A stretch of 64,000 bases of DNA from Cordilura impudica (taxonomy: Eukaryota > Arthropoda > Insecta > Diptera > Scathophagidae), in NCBI GenBank assembly GCA_963682025.1, contig OY821521.1:94844051-94908050 (forward strand). The letters run 5' to 3'. The notes beneath the pieces were generated by a model. It ran no database searches, was not told the DNA's origin, and saw only the letters and a list, made by a program, of their open reading frames with translations. The position numbers were made by a program, and so were the translations under genes. Numbering within the stretch: position 1 is the first letter of the stretch; each line of letters begins with the position of its first letter. Below, piece by piece: positions 20,186 through 31,996 of this stretch.

Positions 20186-20984
20186 TGTATATGTAAAACA
20201 TAGTTTATCTGAATCATAAAATTTAAAGAAAACGTAATTATATAGAAACAGAAGACTGTCTTTAAAGAGAATATACTGATTGAATTATGAAGAAACTAGT
20301 GTTTTGACCCTGAATAAATAAAACCAAACAAAAGGAAACTAAAGGCAAACATGTTTATCAATAGAATAGTAGTTAGAAACAAAATCAACCACTGTCATTA
20401 CTAATGAAGACATCTCCGTAAATGAGAATTATAGCAACTTATTGAAAACATCAAGGTATGTAGTGGTTGTGAGCACGGTTTGATTTGTGACATGAATTCC
20501 ATTTTGTTGGAATTATAAATTGTGTCGATCCCCTAGCAATAGTACTAGAAGACTACCCTACAAATAGTGTATAATGCACTTATATTAACCTTATGGACCT
20601 TTTTACCAATTAATAAGATTAATACAATCTACGAGGATAACCCGTATCTACGAGGATAACCCGAAATTAAAAAATAATGAAGATGATTTTTCCAAAAAGT
20701 TTAGCTGTTTATTCATGTATTAAAAATTGTTTATAAATTTTCAGACGTCCCAAGAAAAATCTAAAATTCAATCATAATTTTTTTTTTAAATGAAATCAAA
20801 AATGTTCAATACAAATCGATTTTACACCCTCAAAGTGTATGTATGCAGAGGCTATATAGTTATAAGTTTGCCATTCCGTTTATAATACATCGAAATAAAT
20901 TCCTGAGCCCATAAACCATACATTTTCTTGATTCTTATAACAAGAGAAGTTGTTTTTTTTTTAATTCATTTATTTTTTTTTAAG
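20186..20984. other. AT-rich spacer
   Basis: No gene seen. A short tandem duplication of CTACGAGGATAACCCG lies at about 20629-20666. Confidence 0.5.
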
Positions 20985-21425
20985 CATCATTCTTCAAAAA
21001 GTATCTTTCCTAAACTATCCTTTTTAAATATATTTTTTCAAAAAGTACCAGGTTTTTTAAGTACCTTTCCTTAAAAAGGATATATTTTTTTTTAAAGTTC
21101 CTCGTTTTAGGAAGTACCTATTCTCTAAAAAAATTTTGTTCTTAACAAATAACTATTACAAAACGTCTTTTCTTAAACAACTACATTTTCTTAAAAATCT
21201 ATCCTCTTTTAAAAAGAACGTTTTCTTAAAAAGTATTTTTTTAAAGTACTCTTTTTTTAAAAAAAGTACCTTTTTAAAGTGATAACTTTCTTCTTAAAGT
21301 AAATTTTCTTAGAAAGTTGCCTTTTCTCAAACAAGGATATTTTATATAAAATAACTTTTTTAAACTAAATTTATAAAAAAAAACAAAATTCTTTTAAAGT
21401 ACTTTTTAAAAAAAGCACATTTTCC
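20985..21425 (+). repeat. Degenerate ~18-bp minisatellite, array 1
   Basis: Recurring AAAGTACCTTTTCTTAAA-like units with many substitutions and length changes, in plus orientation. Same family as the arrays near 51.4, 53.2, 55 and 57.5 kb. Confidence 0.7.
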
Positions 21426-21599
21426 TGGTATATGGCTAGCCAAAAATTGCCAAGATTTTTAGAAACTTTTATTTTGAAATACCGCATAATTTTTATCTCT
21501 CAAAACATCGAAAAGTATTATTCCTTATTGTGACTATTGGTATTCTGTTGTAACGCATTTAACAATTAATTGCGACCCCATAAAGTATTTGAATTCTTA

Positions 21600-21915
21600 A
21601 TCCCTATAACAACTCGAGTCCATATAATGTCCGTACATGCGTCGGTCTGTATGTCTTTTGAAATATTGTTTCCCGTGACTACGAGCAGGTTGGCATTTGA
21701 AGTGGGTTAAATCGGGCATCACTGTGTCAAGATATGGTCTAAAATATGGAGATACCACCAAAAATGCTAAAAAATCATGTATTTGCTAAAATAATTTGGT
21801 AGTAAATTTAACAAATTGTTTACTTATTCAAATATTTTGTTTATATTTATTATCGATACTCAAACCGAGGTGGAGGGTATCAAATATTCCGCACAGCCGA
21901 ATTTAACACTCTTAA
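21600..21915 (-). mobile_element. mini-me-like repeat, family B, copy 1 (partial)
   Basis: The right edge reads CCGAGGTGGAGGGTATCAAA, then TTCCGCACAGCCGAATTTAA and CACTCTTA. This is the reverse of the family B start (ACAAGTAAGAGTGTTAAATT, then a TTCGGCTGTGCCGAA hairpin). Further left a TGTCCGTACATGCGTCGGTC tract is a decayed GTCY region. Confidence 0.65.
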
Positions 21916-22134
21916 TTGTTTAACTTTCCTTTCTTTAATATTATATCTGTAAACATGCGAAGCACTTCATCAATTGAGAAATTTAACAAATTTAAGCTTG
22001 TGGTTTCAAAATTTCCAAAACTACCCAGCGTCATTGCGGTTCAAGATACATGGTTTTCTACAGATGTAACCCAAATTTATAGTATTTTTGGATATACAAG
22101 TTTCTGTTGGTTGTTTTTTTTTTTTTTTGTTTGA
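21913..22134 (+). pseudogene. Non-LTR endonuclease N-terminal fragment
   Basis: The frame reads VNMRSTSSIEKFNKFKLVVS, then KLPSVIAVQDTWFSTDV. This resembles the N/R-S region and the catalytic glutamate strand (normally ETW) of AP-type endonucleases; here it is DTW. The frame then dissolves into a poly(T) run. Confidence 0.65.
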
Positions 22135-22704
22135 TTTTGTTTTTTTCTGTTAGAAATATGCTTATAACTATACATGATCAAAGTATATTTTTATATTTTT
22201 GCATACATTGCTGATGATCAGATGGTTATGGGGGAACATCAGTATATAGAAGCAGAAGTTTAAAATACAAAGTAGACAGATGTGAAAGCAAAGATTTTAT
22301 GAAACTATTACAATTTCGTTGGAAAGCCTCAAGATTAATGGTAAACCACAAAAATGCTGCTTAATACTTTGTAAATTTTTTTCGGAGATTTTATTTATCC
22401 GTTGTGGTCGACACACCAGCATCGTTGTTTGCAATTCTAATATTGATTTTTTACAAAATCCATTATCTCTAGAGTTGAGAAATATACCTTCGAGCTTTAA
22501 CTATAAAAATCTTTAATACTGAATCTGGTACATGCATTGATAATGTGTATATTAACATCTGAGAGAATATTTTTGTAGATACCATTGCTTGCAGTTACTA
22601 TAATATCATGTAAATTTAAAACTTTGGTTAATAGTTCTGAGTATGTTAAAACAATTAGATGAGTTTACGATTACGAACGTGCTAGAGACAGTCTTAGTAA
22701 CTTT

Positions 22705-23076
22705 TTGCTTTTCCATCATGAAACCGGAAATCCATCGAAAGATACGTCAAATATAATACTGTATTTATCAACTGCACCTAAAAATTCTACCATCGGAAAG
22801 CGTGAACGAAAGTTTATTAAAAGCGATTTGGCCCCTTGGATGAATAAAAATTTATTGAAACTAATAGAGTATAAAAAGAAGTTACTTAAAATGAGAAAAC
22901 AAGGAAAAAGTGATGTTCAATATAGATTGAAGGGAGTTAGTGGTGTTATTAGAAAAGCTTGTAGAGAATGTATGAATTACTACTACTATAATAATTTAAA
23001 TCATATTCAACAAGATCCAAAAAAATTGATTTCGCTTAGCACTTCAAGTTTTTTCTCATTTGAAATTATAGCCTAA
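22705..23076 (+). pseudogene. Non-LTR endonuclease-RT linker fragment
   Basis: Contains SDLAPWMNKNLLKLIEYKKK and ACRECMNYYYYNNLNHIQQD, typical of the basic linker before RT in Jockey/CR1-type elements. Similar in kind to 45600-45840 but too diverged to be a simple copy. The frame ends where RT would begin. Confidence 0.6.
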
Positions 23077-24599
23077 CTCAACTTATACTTTTTAACATTT
23101 TTTCTCTGATCAAGTCACCAGAGTCTAAGTGTCTTTTTTTCCTAATATCTTTTGATTACAGAAATAAAGAACTTATTTTTTTAACAAGTTTCCTTAGAAT
23201 ACGTAAGAAAGACAAACAAAAAAAATCGGCTTCTGATTTGCAACGACGATTTGAAACATGAAACTGTTGTCTTGAAAATATTAGAAAACACGCTTGTGAC
23301 TGAAGACATAATTATTTGACAGAGGTCCATTGTATTTTCACCCTTTTTAATTAGTCGATGTTCTGAATATTCCGGAAACTCCTGCGATGCTGAATATGTC
23401 TAAACCATTACTCAATCCTAATAAAATGATTGAATGTTATAAGTATATCAGTCATCTTGGTCCATTGTTAATTTAACAAATTCCATCTTTTCGTTGTAAC
23501 ATTTTATGTTGTTGTGTGTTTTTTTTAATTTTCATTGCAACTGCAAACTACCACTTTTAACAATTTATTTTACTCGTTTAGTTAGTTTATTATAAATTTT
23601 CGTTTCAGAATTTGGTGCATTTAAATCGTTTGCTTAAGTAGTTTCTTGGCGCGCTGGTTAAGGAGGAGTAATTTATTTGCATACCCTACATATTTGCATT
23701 GTTATGGGTAAAATTCGTTTGAGCTGTTGATGAAGATTTTCCAAAAATTGTACGTTCCAGAAGCTGTGTAATAATATCCTTACCTTTTTGCTACATCTAT
23801 CTAAGGAACCAATCAGGTTCATATTTCTATACAGCTGCGACCATTTGGTAGAGAAATATTTTAATTTCTTGGACCATAAGTCCGTCTTTCAGGTAGTGAT
23901 AATCGCTATTAAGAATTGTATTAGTTTAATCAATATCGGGAGCTCACTTAGATATAAAGATATTAACAAGTTTCTTTGATTTGTAATTATAGTTATTTAT
24001 TCTTCAAAGTAAACTCCTTTGAGTAAAATGAAATTCTCCAAGCGAGTAAAGTAAGATTTGTCAAACTCTTCTAAATAGGCCCCCGTTTATGATATGAGTT
24101 CCATAATCTCTTTATCTGGAGCCATATTTTTTTTATATTGAAATAAAAGTAGTCTGTAGAATATATTAATTGGGGTATTAATTATTAATGCAGGGAGTTT
24201 GGTTTTTCCACCCATGGAACTCTTGCACTTGGACTACCGAAACATTCTGCAGATTTGGAGCTTATACGGCCACATTTCAAAAGAGAATACAACTTTTTTA
24301 TCCCATAATACGAAAGTGAAGATTCACCATAAATGTCTACAATCTAAGTTTGGCATAGACAGTGATGTTTTCCATTAAAAAAATTTTAGTAAAAACTCTA
24401 TATAATCCATTTTTTTTTTTCAATCTAAAAAGCAGCAAATGTAAATTGGTTGTTCAACTTCCACTAGTTACTAGTTATCGTAGACACTACCAAATATAAA
24501 AATTTACTGCTCCCTTCATCTGAATATGAGTCGAAGGACCTTATATCGTTAATATGTATGTTTATGATTCCTGGCACTTCGACGACATTTGGGTACTTA
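23077..24599. other. Spacer without recognised feature
   Basis: Only short frames with no similarity I recognise. Could include further decayed retroelement sequence. Confidence 0.4.
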
Positions 24600-27090
24600 T
24601 TAAGGTTTGACATATTCGGGGACAGTTGTCAGAATAACCTTATTGTCAGGCAAATTCTTAAACATCTCCATACAAGAAGATTCTAACATTCCTTCAACGT
24701 TTTGAACCTTTTGGTCATCCTGCAATTTGACATATTTTTCTGCTAACTCGTCAATATGTTTCCGGTGATTTCGAGACTCAGAACTGAAGCAATTATGCAG
24801 CATTATGAATAATGGGATCTACGTCCAAACGCTCCGTCACGTATGTTTAAAACAACAGATATAGGGTACGTTCGTAAATACAATAGTTATGCATCACTGC
24901 AGCATAATAAAAGTAAAACGATCAAAAAAGCATCACTTGGAAGCACTGATTTCCGTCAAAAGTTTTTTATGCAATTGTTGAGCAGTTACAAATCATCTGC
25001 AACAAGTGATCATGCATCAGCAACAAAACTTGGCATAACTGCCGTAGTGATACACAAATTTACTGCATTTACGAACTTTTTTAGTAAGGCCGTATAGAAG
25101 CATTTCATTATTTCAGCTTCCACCCAAATGCAGTGGTGTTTATAGATTGTTCAAATTTGATCCCAGCTATTATCGGAAGCCAATTAATATTTAGCAATTC
25201 GACTTTTGTCAAAAATATTCTTAGATTTCTTTTCGACTGTTTCAAAAACTACTACTTATAAAGTGTTCAGGAACTTATGGATACTATAAGCACATCGAAA
25301 ATCTAAACTGTCCGGATGGCATTGCTGTATGTAGAAATTATAGTCCCTCAAAAACCTTGCCACTAAAATTTCCTTAGTTATTTCAAAATTTGGGAGGACG
25401 GACTTTACTTTACTTTTTTACTCCAAATATGCATTAAATATAGCCAATGTTCAGAACTTTTACCTTTCTGTTCCACATATCTTCCAGTTCAGAAGATTTT
25501 TTTAAGATTTCACTGTAACCCATTGGCTGGCAATGGGACCCATTTGATCTCAACTTATTCCATGTTCTCTAAAACGCTCTCTAGAACGTAAACGTACAAG
25601 ATGGAGAAGGAATGGAAAGAATATGAAAAATTATGTGGTAAGCAGCTAAAATATCCCTTGGTTCCACAGAGTGCAACGAACTCACATAAGATGCTAAGTC
25701 TACCCTTCCTGAGCCTATATTTGTTGTATGTAATACAATCGTGGATGAATATAATTCGCCTCTCATTCTTGAACAACAAAGAAAATCACTTGCCAAATCT
25801 AACCGATAGATATTGTTTCCGCTGCGATGGTCACCATTCGCCGTTGACCCATTGAGCTGCCCCCTCCTACCAGACTTCACGTTCATTCACTGTTTTGTCG
25901 CTCCCATATTTAATAAACGAACGTTCACGTCACTCACTTACCCACCCTACCCGACCGAGAGGAGACGTCCCCTTAACGTGGAAACCGCATACACATCGGA
26001 CTCCGAACCGTAGCAAGTTAACAATGTGGTCGTAAATACGCTAGATAACTATTTCACGAGCTCATAACAAGTTGGAGACAACGCCGAATATAAGCAACAA
26101 AAAATAATTAATTAAGATCTTCAATTATATCGGGCTTTACTTTCAATACATTGCAATTGAAATCAACGAAATTGTGAAATACATTAAAATCATGACAGTT
26201 TCTACGGAAAGGATAAGGATTAACAGAAAAAGTTTGATGTCTGTTGTTATCGCTAGTGTATGTTTAGACTATGTAGTTCCTCTTTGATGTTCATCTCTGT
26301 GGTCAATTTTGAAAATTGAGTCCTCACAACTCTTAAAATACTTCTCTATCTAAAAGTAATATTGTTGACTACCTTTGCTCTTTTGAGATATTACAGTTTC
26401 AGTTTGTATATTTCGTCTTCCTAATTAAAGACGTTATGGTAGACCAATTTACACCACAATAGGGTTCAGGTAATAGCAAGAATCATATATAATAGAGGAT
26501 GTGCAAACCATGATTTTGCCGCCAGAACAAGAGGAAAGAGATGAGAACCAACAAAGTTTTATAGGCCATGAGAATTTAAAATACTGATAGACTGTGTCAC
26601 ATACTTTGCACAGATAGGACACAATGTAACGCGTTGTTATTTGGCACAAGATACATTGTAAGAGAGTAATAATCAAAAAACCAAGTGAGCATTTTATGAA
26701 ATTATAACACGCTTTTATGACTCGCTTTACAAAATTGATTGCTGAAGCACGCTTGAAAATGCTAACTGGGCATACACACAACAAACCAAAAAATCAACAA
26801 ACAAATACATACATAGTTTTTATAATATTTTCAAAGATTTCATATCTAATTATGAAAAAGAGTTTTATATTCAATGCAATATAAGGGTGGGCACTTTGCT
26901 AATTCATATAAACAAAAATTTATAATTTTTTCAAAAAAGTTTTATTTAACAAAAAAAATTAAAATAAATAATTCATAAAAAAGTAATAAATAATAATAAA
27001 TTCATATATAAAAAAAAGTAATAAAAAATAAAAAATTTGCTTAAATAACAAATATGAAAAACTAAATTTTAAAAAAAAATTTAAGAACAC
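24600..27090. other. Mixed spacer with several unassigned short frames
   Basis: Short open frames lie at 24600-24803 (minus, 67 codons), 24843-25097 (plus, 84), 25555-25886 (minus) and 26449-26784 (minus, 111, cysteine-rich). None matches a family I know and none has supporting context. The interval 25780-26010 is more GC-rich than its surroundings and could be part of an old LTR or gene fragment. Confidence 0.35.
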
Positions 27091-27093
27091 ATT

Positions 27094-27270
27094 TTAAGGA
27101 GTTAATTTCCCCATTAATTCATCGAATATTACATCATTCATCTTCTTCTCCGCAAGCAGACTTTGTTGGGGTGTCATTTTCCGTAGCTTTGATGCTACGG
27201 TGACATCGTATACGTCAAAATCGTCCATCCGTTCACCCTTTCTTTTGCTGTGTCTTTCTTTCCACTTTTA
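27094..27270 (-). pseudogene. C-terminal tail of a MADF/Myb-type DNA-binding protein (putative)
   Basis: The minus frame ends with WKERHSKRKGERMDDFDVYD, then VASKLRKMTPQQSLLAEKKM, and stops at 27094-27096. A V-A-S-K-L-R-K-hydrophobic-P segment near the C-terminus is common in insect MADF/Myb-SANT proteins, including transposon-encoded ones. An in-frame stop lies just upstream (near 27266). It is too short to decide between a host gene and a transposon. Confidence 0.4.
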
Positions 27271-27289
27271 TTCGAACCTTAATCGGAGT

Positions 27290-28766
27290 AGTAGTTGAGC
27301 GTTGTTGTTCGGCAGCTAGTCAATCTGCTAGGAGTTACATCTGAGATTACTTATTTCGAAATTACGCCGGAGAAGAAAGTGTTTGTGATGTACGACTATT
27401 GCCATTTGTTTAAATCAATTAGGAACACATTGTTAAGCCATGACATAGAGACAGAACATGGTCCCGCAAGCATAGATGTTTTAAGAGCTGTTTACGAATC
27501 AGACAAGCAAAGTCTGTTTATGCAGATGCTTTCGAACTGAAGGATTCGCAATTATATCCCAATAGATTCGAAAGGATGAAAGTTTCGAGAGCTGCTCAAG
27601 TGCTGAGCCACAGCGTGTTTGCAGCTATTAAAACAAAAATGGATGGTGGATTTTTCAACGAAGAATTGTTAGCTAAAGTGCAGGGTACACTTTTCTTCGT
27701 AAAGCAGTTTAACAAAATATTCGATATCCTAAATGCGAAGAACGCTGGGGACAGAAATCCCAACAGGAGGCCATATTATAGGAACGAAGACGAAACAACT
27801 GAATTCATTCTGGAATTTATAGAATACTTGAAGACATTTAATTTTTAATTTTACAGGTTTACCGAGAAACAAATGTATCAATGGTTTCATCCTTACATTA
27901 AGGTGGTTCCTTGACTTAAGCCAACATTTGTTCCATAAATATAAAAGTGAAGCAAATTTCGTTTTTTTGGGAAATTTAATCAGGACGCGCTGAAAAATTT
28001 GTTTTTCAAGATACCATCGAAGGGTAGTTCAAACGATCATCCTTCGATCAATGAACTAGTATATATTCTAGCGCGACTGATATCAATTAAAATAATAATT
28101 TTCAAATATAATTCTGACAATAACAACTGTGAAGACGACGAAGATGTAATGCTGGAATGGGAAACAGCGAATGAAGAATCAAAAGATATATCTCACCAAA
28201 AGTCAATATTAAGAAACAATCATAATATTCCAATATCAACGGATGAAGTGGATATGGACAATGGCAGAGTTGCTATTCATAAGGATGTTGAGACGAGTAG
28301 CAATGAATGGGAAACACTAGAATAGAACACTAATTTTTTCCAATTTTGTGAAGAAAATCCAATGCGGTAGATATTTAGATATGGCAAAAGGACCATCAGC
28401 AGAAGCGACAACATTCGTACAGAACAAGGCCCATAATGTGGATAAAATTGTAGTAGCATCTAAGTATTATTCAGACATATCTAAAAAGTTCTTCCCTATT
28501 GACACGAAATTCTTCATGAAAAATTACCATAAAATAAACTCAAGACATAGTATAATAAATGAAATTTATCGGATTTTGGCTACATCGAAGGAATTCTCTG
28601 GATGGTTTGATGAAACCGATCCCTGCAGATTACATAAGAGAGAGATTTTAGATTTTTATATAACTGGTTCGTTATATAAAAACTCTAAAACATTAGTTAA
28701 TACCTTGATTGTTAATAAGAGGCAACAACTGAAGGAAAATAAAAAATTAAAAAAATTAACAAAATA
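27290..28766 (+). pseudogene. P-element-superfamily transposase relic
   Basis: Collinear fragments: KKVFVMYDYCHLFKSIRNTL (27370-27430), MKVSRAAQVLSHSVFAAI and FNKIFDILNAKN (27576-27760), and INGFILTLRWFLDLSQHLFH (27870-27940). Then follow QDALKNLFFKIPSKGSSNDH (27980-28040) and a C-terminal WFDETDPCRLHKREILDFYI (28600-28665). These follow the order of P/THAP9-type transposases. A single-base deletion near 27536 separates the first two, and a frame change lies near 27975. Stops lie at 28323-28325 and the final stop at 28765-28767. The THAP domain and N-terminus are absent. Confidence 0.7.
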
Positions 28767-28967
28767 AAAGTAGTGTTTCTTTTTACGACTATAACATACA
28801 TTTTTATGTTAACTTCTTTTTCCTTTTTAATGCAATTATTTATTAAGTTTTTATTATTAAAATTTTCATTTTCTTTTTTATTCTTATTATTTTTCAAAGA
28901 CAATAACATAATTTTTTATATCAACTAACTGCATTATTAAATGAAAGACAATAAAATTTTAAATTAA

Positions 28968-29720
28968 ACAAGTAAGAGTGTTAAATTCGGCTGTGCCGAA
29001 TCTTTGATACCCTCCACCTCGGTTTTAGTATTGATAATAAATGTAAACAAAATATTGGAAAAATATGCATGCGTTTCCTATATGCTTGCGTTTCCGGTTA
29101 TATGACATAACTTCTCGTTTAATTTAGTTTTTGCTAATTAAATAGCTCGCCCTAACCTCCATTGCAAAGGTAATGGTTCTGTAGGGTGGCTATATGCATT
29201 AAATCGTGCTAATTGGAGATGGCTGTACAATTTCTTTTAACTGGCGAAATATTTTTTCATTGCGGCCATATAGGTCGGATAGAGTAACAAAATAATAACC
29301 AAAAAAGCTCCCTCAATTTTTTTATTAAAATATTGCCATAGTTCGAAAACATATAGAATAAATTTATAATAATAAATAATTAAATTAGGGATGCCAAACG
29401 CAAAAAACCAAATGTCCCAAACATTCTAAATAAAATAATTTGTTATCTTTATTTTCTGAAAAACTTCAAAAATTCATCAAAAAAAAATTGTGAAAAATAA
29501 TATATGTATAAATAACATTCTCATCAAATTGCGTTCATTTATATAACAATTTTTATGTTAGCAATTCTTAAATATCATTTGAGGTTTTCTAAAATTCATT
29601 GAATTTAAATTAATGTGTTCTGTAGTGCGAATTCAACGATCCGACAGAATTTCAACGATCCGACAATCGCAAAATATATCGACAGCAATTGTTGTTTGCA
29701 CTAAGGATTAAGTGACTCAC
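28968..29720 (+). mobile_element. mini-me-like repeat, family B, copy 2 with extended body
   Basis: Starts ACAAGTAAGAGTGTTAAATT, a TTCGGCTGTGCCGAA hairpin, and GATACCCTCCACCTCGG. Sequence through at least 29612 matches 63243-64000 closely, except for an indel near 29066. Matching blocks include CTCGCCCTAACCTCCATTGC and GGGATGCCAAACGCAAAAAA. No coding content. Confidence 0.8.
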
Positions 29721-31199
29721 TAAGTACATGCATCTTAACGACAGTCGACAAATCTATTTTTCTATTTATTTAAATTGTAAACGAGTGGCATCTCTGTCAA
29801 AATAAGCGAAAAACACAAAGAAGAATAGAAAAAAACAAATTACTTCGTGTTTGACAGGATGATTTCATGTTTATGTTTAATATCTCTATTTTTTTTTTTA
29901 ATATTTCTGTTTATTTATTTGAAAATGAAATAATGAATTGAATATGCTATTTAATTTTTTTATTTATATAAAAAACTTTTTTAATAGAAGCAAAATATTT
30001 TCACTATTTTATGATTTTTATTTATGTATGACGACATTTCAACCTAAAAATTTAAGTTTTTATCGATTGAATAAACAACACAAAAATGGTTGTCGTTTAG
30101 AATCCAACAACAGCTGACTTAAACAATAGCGAATATCGTTTAAAAATTTTACTGATAATTTTGCTTTTCCTTTTTTAACGATTCGACTATCGTTAAAAGA
30201 AGTTACTGAAAAGCTATTAATTTCTCCTGAATGCCAATATTTTTTTTAATGTAAACATTTTTTAAATGTAAACATATTTGGTGTTTTTTTTTTGGAATTT
30301 GATGCAACTGATGTCTTCTAAATTTAAAATTATTATTTCCGACGTTTTGATATGATTTTCTGAAATTCAATTAATATTTTATAATTTATAATTGGAAATT
30401 TTAATTCCAGTTTTTAGAATTGATATTTTCTAAAATTTGAATGGAAAATTTAAAAAGTGCAATTTTGTATTTATGTGAATAATACTGCTTTAGTAATTAT
30501 AAACAATTTATAAAAATTAGATGTAATCTCAATCAGATATTTTGTAGGTAAAGCAGAATAATAATTCTATATAACTATGTAGAACTTTTTTGAAAGCAAA
30601 AAACTCATTGATAACTCGGTAACTCTATTTTGTAAAGACAACAAAAAGTTAATATGCCAAACTTATGTTCATATTTGTAAAAGAATAATGAAAAAACGTA
30701 TGAAATAATAAAAGACCAGCCCGTGTTACCTCTTAACATTGTGCTGTATGATATCTATTTGAAAATATTGATATTCATGTTAAAATAGAAATAACTATTG
30801 TAAAGCTAATTAGAACAAAAATTGTGGCGCCATCTATTGTGGCATAGTCACGCTGAGCAAAATGAAGTGACACTCTGTTAATGCAAAAGAAATGGATTTT
30901 CCCCACAACAAAATATTGCAGAATTTTATGTAAATAAACTAATATACCGATTTATTTCTAACATGCAGTTATTATGGATATAAATATATAGAATATATGT
31001 ATATTATTTGTATTATTTAATATGTGTATGTATGTATGTATATGTAAATATTACACACAAAAATAAATTAATACACACAAAAATAATTAAATAAATTAAT
31101 ACATAAAAATTTTTTTTTTGCTAAATTTACATTGTTTTCTTTTCATTAACAACTAGGTATTTTAGGATTATTTGCTTTAGATGCTGGTGAACTTTTACT
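29721..31199. other. AT-rich spacer
   Basis: No gene seen. AACGATCCGACA occurs twice just upstream (29634-29666), and a short hairpin TTAACGATTCGACTATCGTTAA lies near 30176. Confidence 0.5.
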
Positions 31200-31996
31200 C
31201 CCTTTATATTAACTCGTAGTGTCTGCTTGTAGAAAAAATTTTGGATCGATTTGAACCCCTTTGCCGTGACTCAATCGATATGAAACTTCGCAGGCAGGCT
31301 CGTGGCAATGATAGAAATGATCTAGTAAATTTTTTTAATGATGCCAAAACAATGGAAACTTTTAAATTTTTCTACCAGAGTTGATAAAAAAAATGTACAA
31401 AGGGTTAGTTTTTATTATATTATTACCGCAACGACCACAAAACAACAAGTCCAGCTATGACAACAAAATAACATTTGGAATAACAACAAGAACACTATAG
31501 AAACATCATATTTTTCATTTTTTTTTTCCTTTTTCAGAGATTTCCCTGGACCTGTTCCACCGATTTTAACGATTTTTGAAACAGAAATCTTCCCAAGAAT
31601 ACGGAGAATCACCCTCACTAAAAATGATCACCTTAGCTATCCTATTGAGGTCGTAATCGTGACAAGAACAACATAGAAAATTATATTTTTTCAAGACTTT
31701 TTTTAGTTCTTCATTCAAATCTCGGGCCCTAATCGACCGATTTGGACGATTTTAATCAGCAAACTTTTCAGGATGTTAGTGAATCATTTTTTATATCAGC
31801 GAGCACCCTAGCTGCCCGACTGATGCCGCCATCGTGATTTCCACAGACGGACAGACGGACATCGCTATATTAACTCCGGTTGTTATAAGGATCATAAATA
31901 TATATATTTTATGAGGCCCAAATTTTTTTTCTAGTTATTTCAAACGGAATGACAAACTTATATATACCCTCTGCACACTGGAGTTGAGGGTATAAA
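31200..31996 (+). mobile_element. mini-me-like repeat, family C
   Basis: Carries the shared core ACAGACGGACAGACGGACATCGCTA at about 31844-31868. It then runs through GATCATAAATATATATATTTTATGAG and ends CACTGGAGTTGAGGGTATAAA. This matches the general mini-me end pattern but differs from families A and B in the body. The left boundary is uncertain. Confidence 0.6.

Larger units (their letters stand above)
21913..23076 (+). mobile_element. Jockey/CR1-like non-LTR relic 1
   Basis: Plus-strand fragments of an endonuclease N-terminus (21913-22120) and an endonuclease-RT linker (22705-23076) lie in order. The middle of the endonuclease is degenerate or missing, and RT is absent. Confidence 0.6.

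Noticed and set aside
20985..21425. Repeat-spacer arrangement of a CRISPR array
   Set aside because: Units are degenerate and adjacent without unique spacers, and the sequence is eukaryotic; it is a minisatellite.
25555..26013. Overlapping frames on both strands in a GC-richer patch
   Set aside because: No recognisable domain. Composition alone can open frames on both strands.
26449..26784. 111-codon cysteine-rich minus-strand frame as a secreted or membrane protein
   Set aside because: No clear signal peptide plus mature domain, no homologue that I recognise, and no promoter or splice context.
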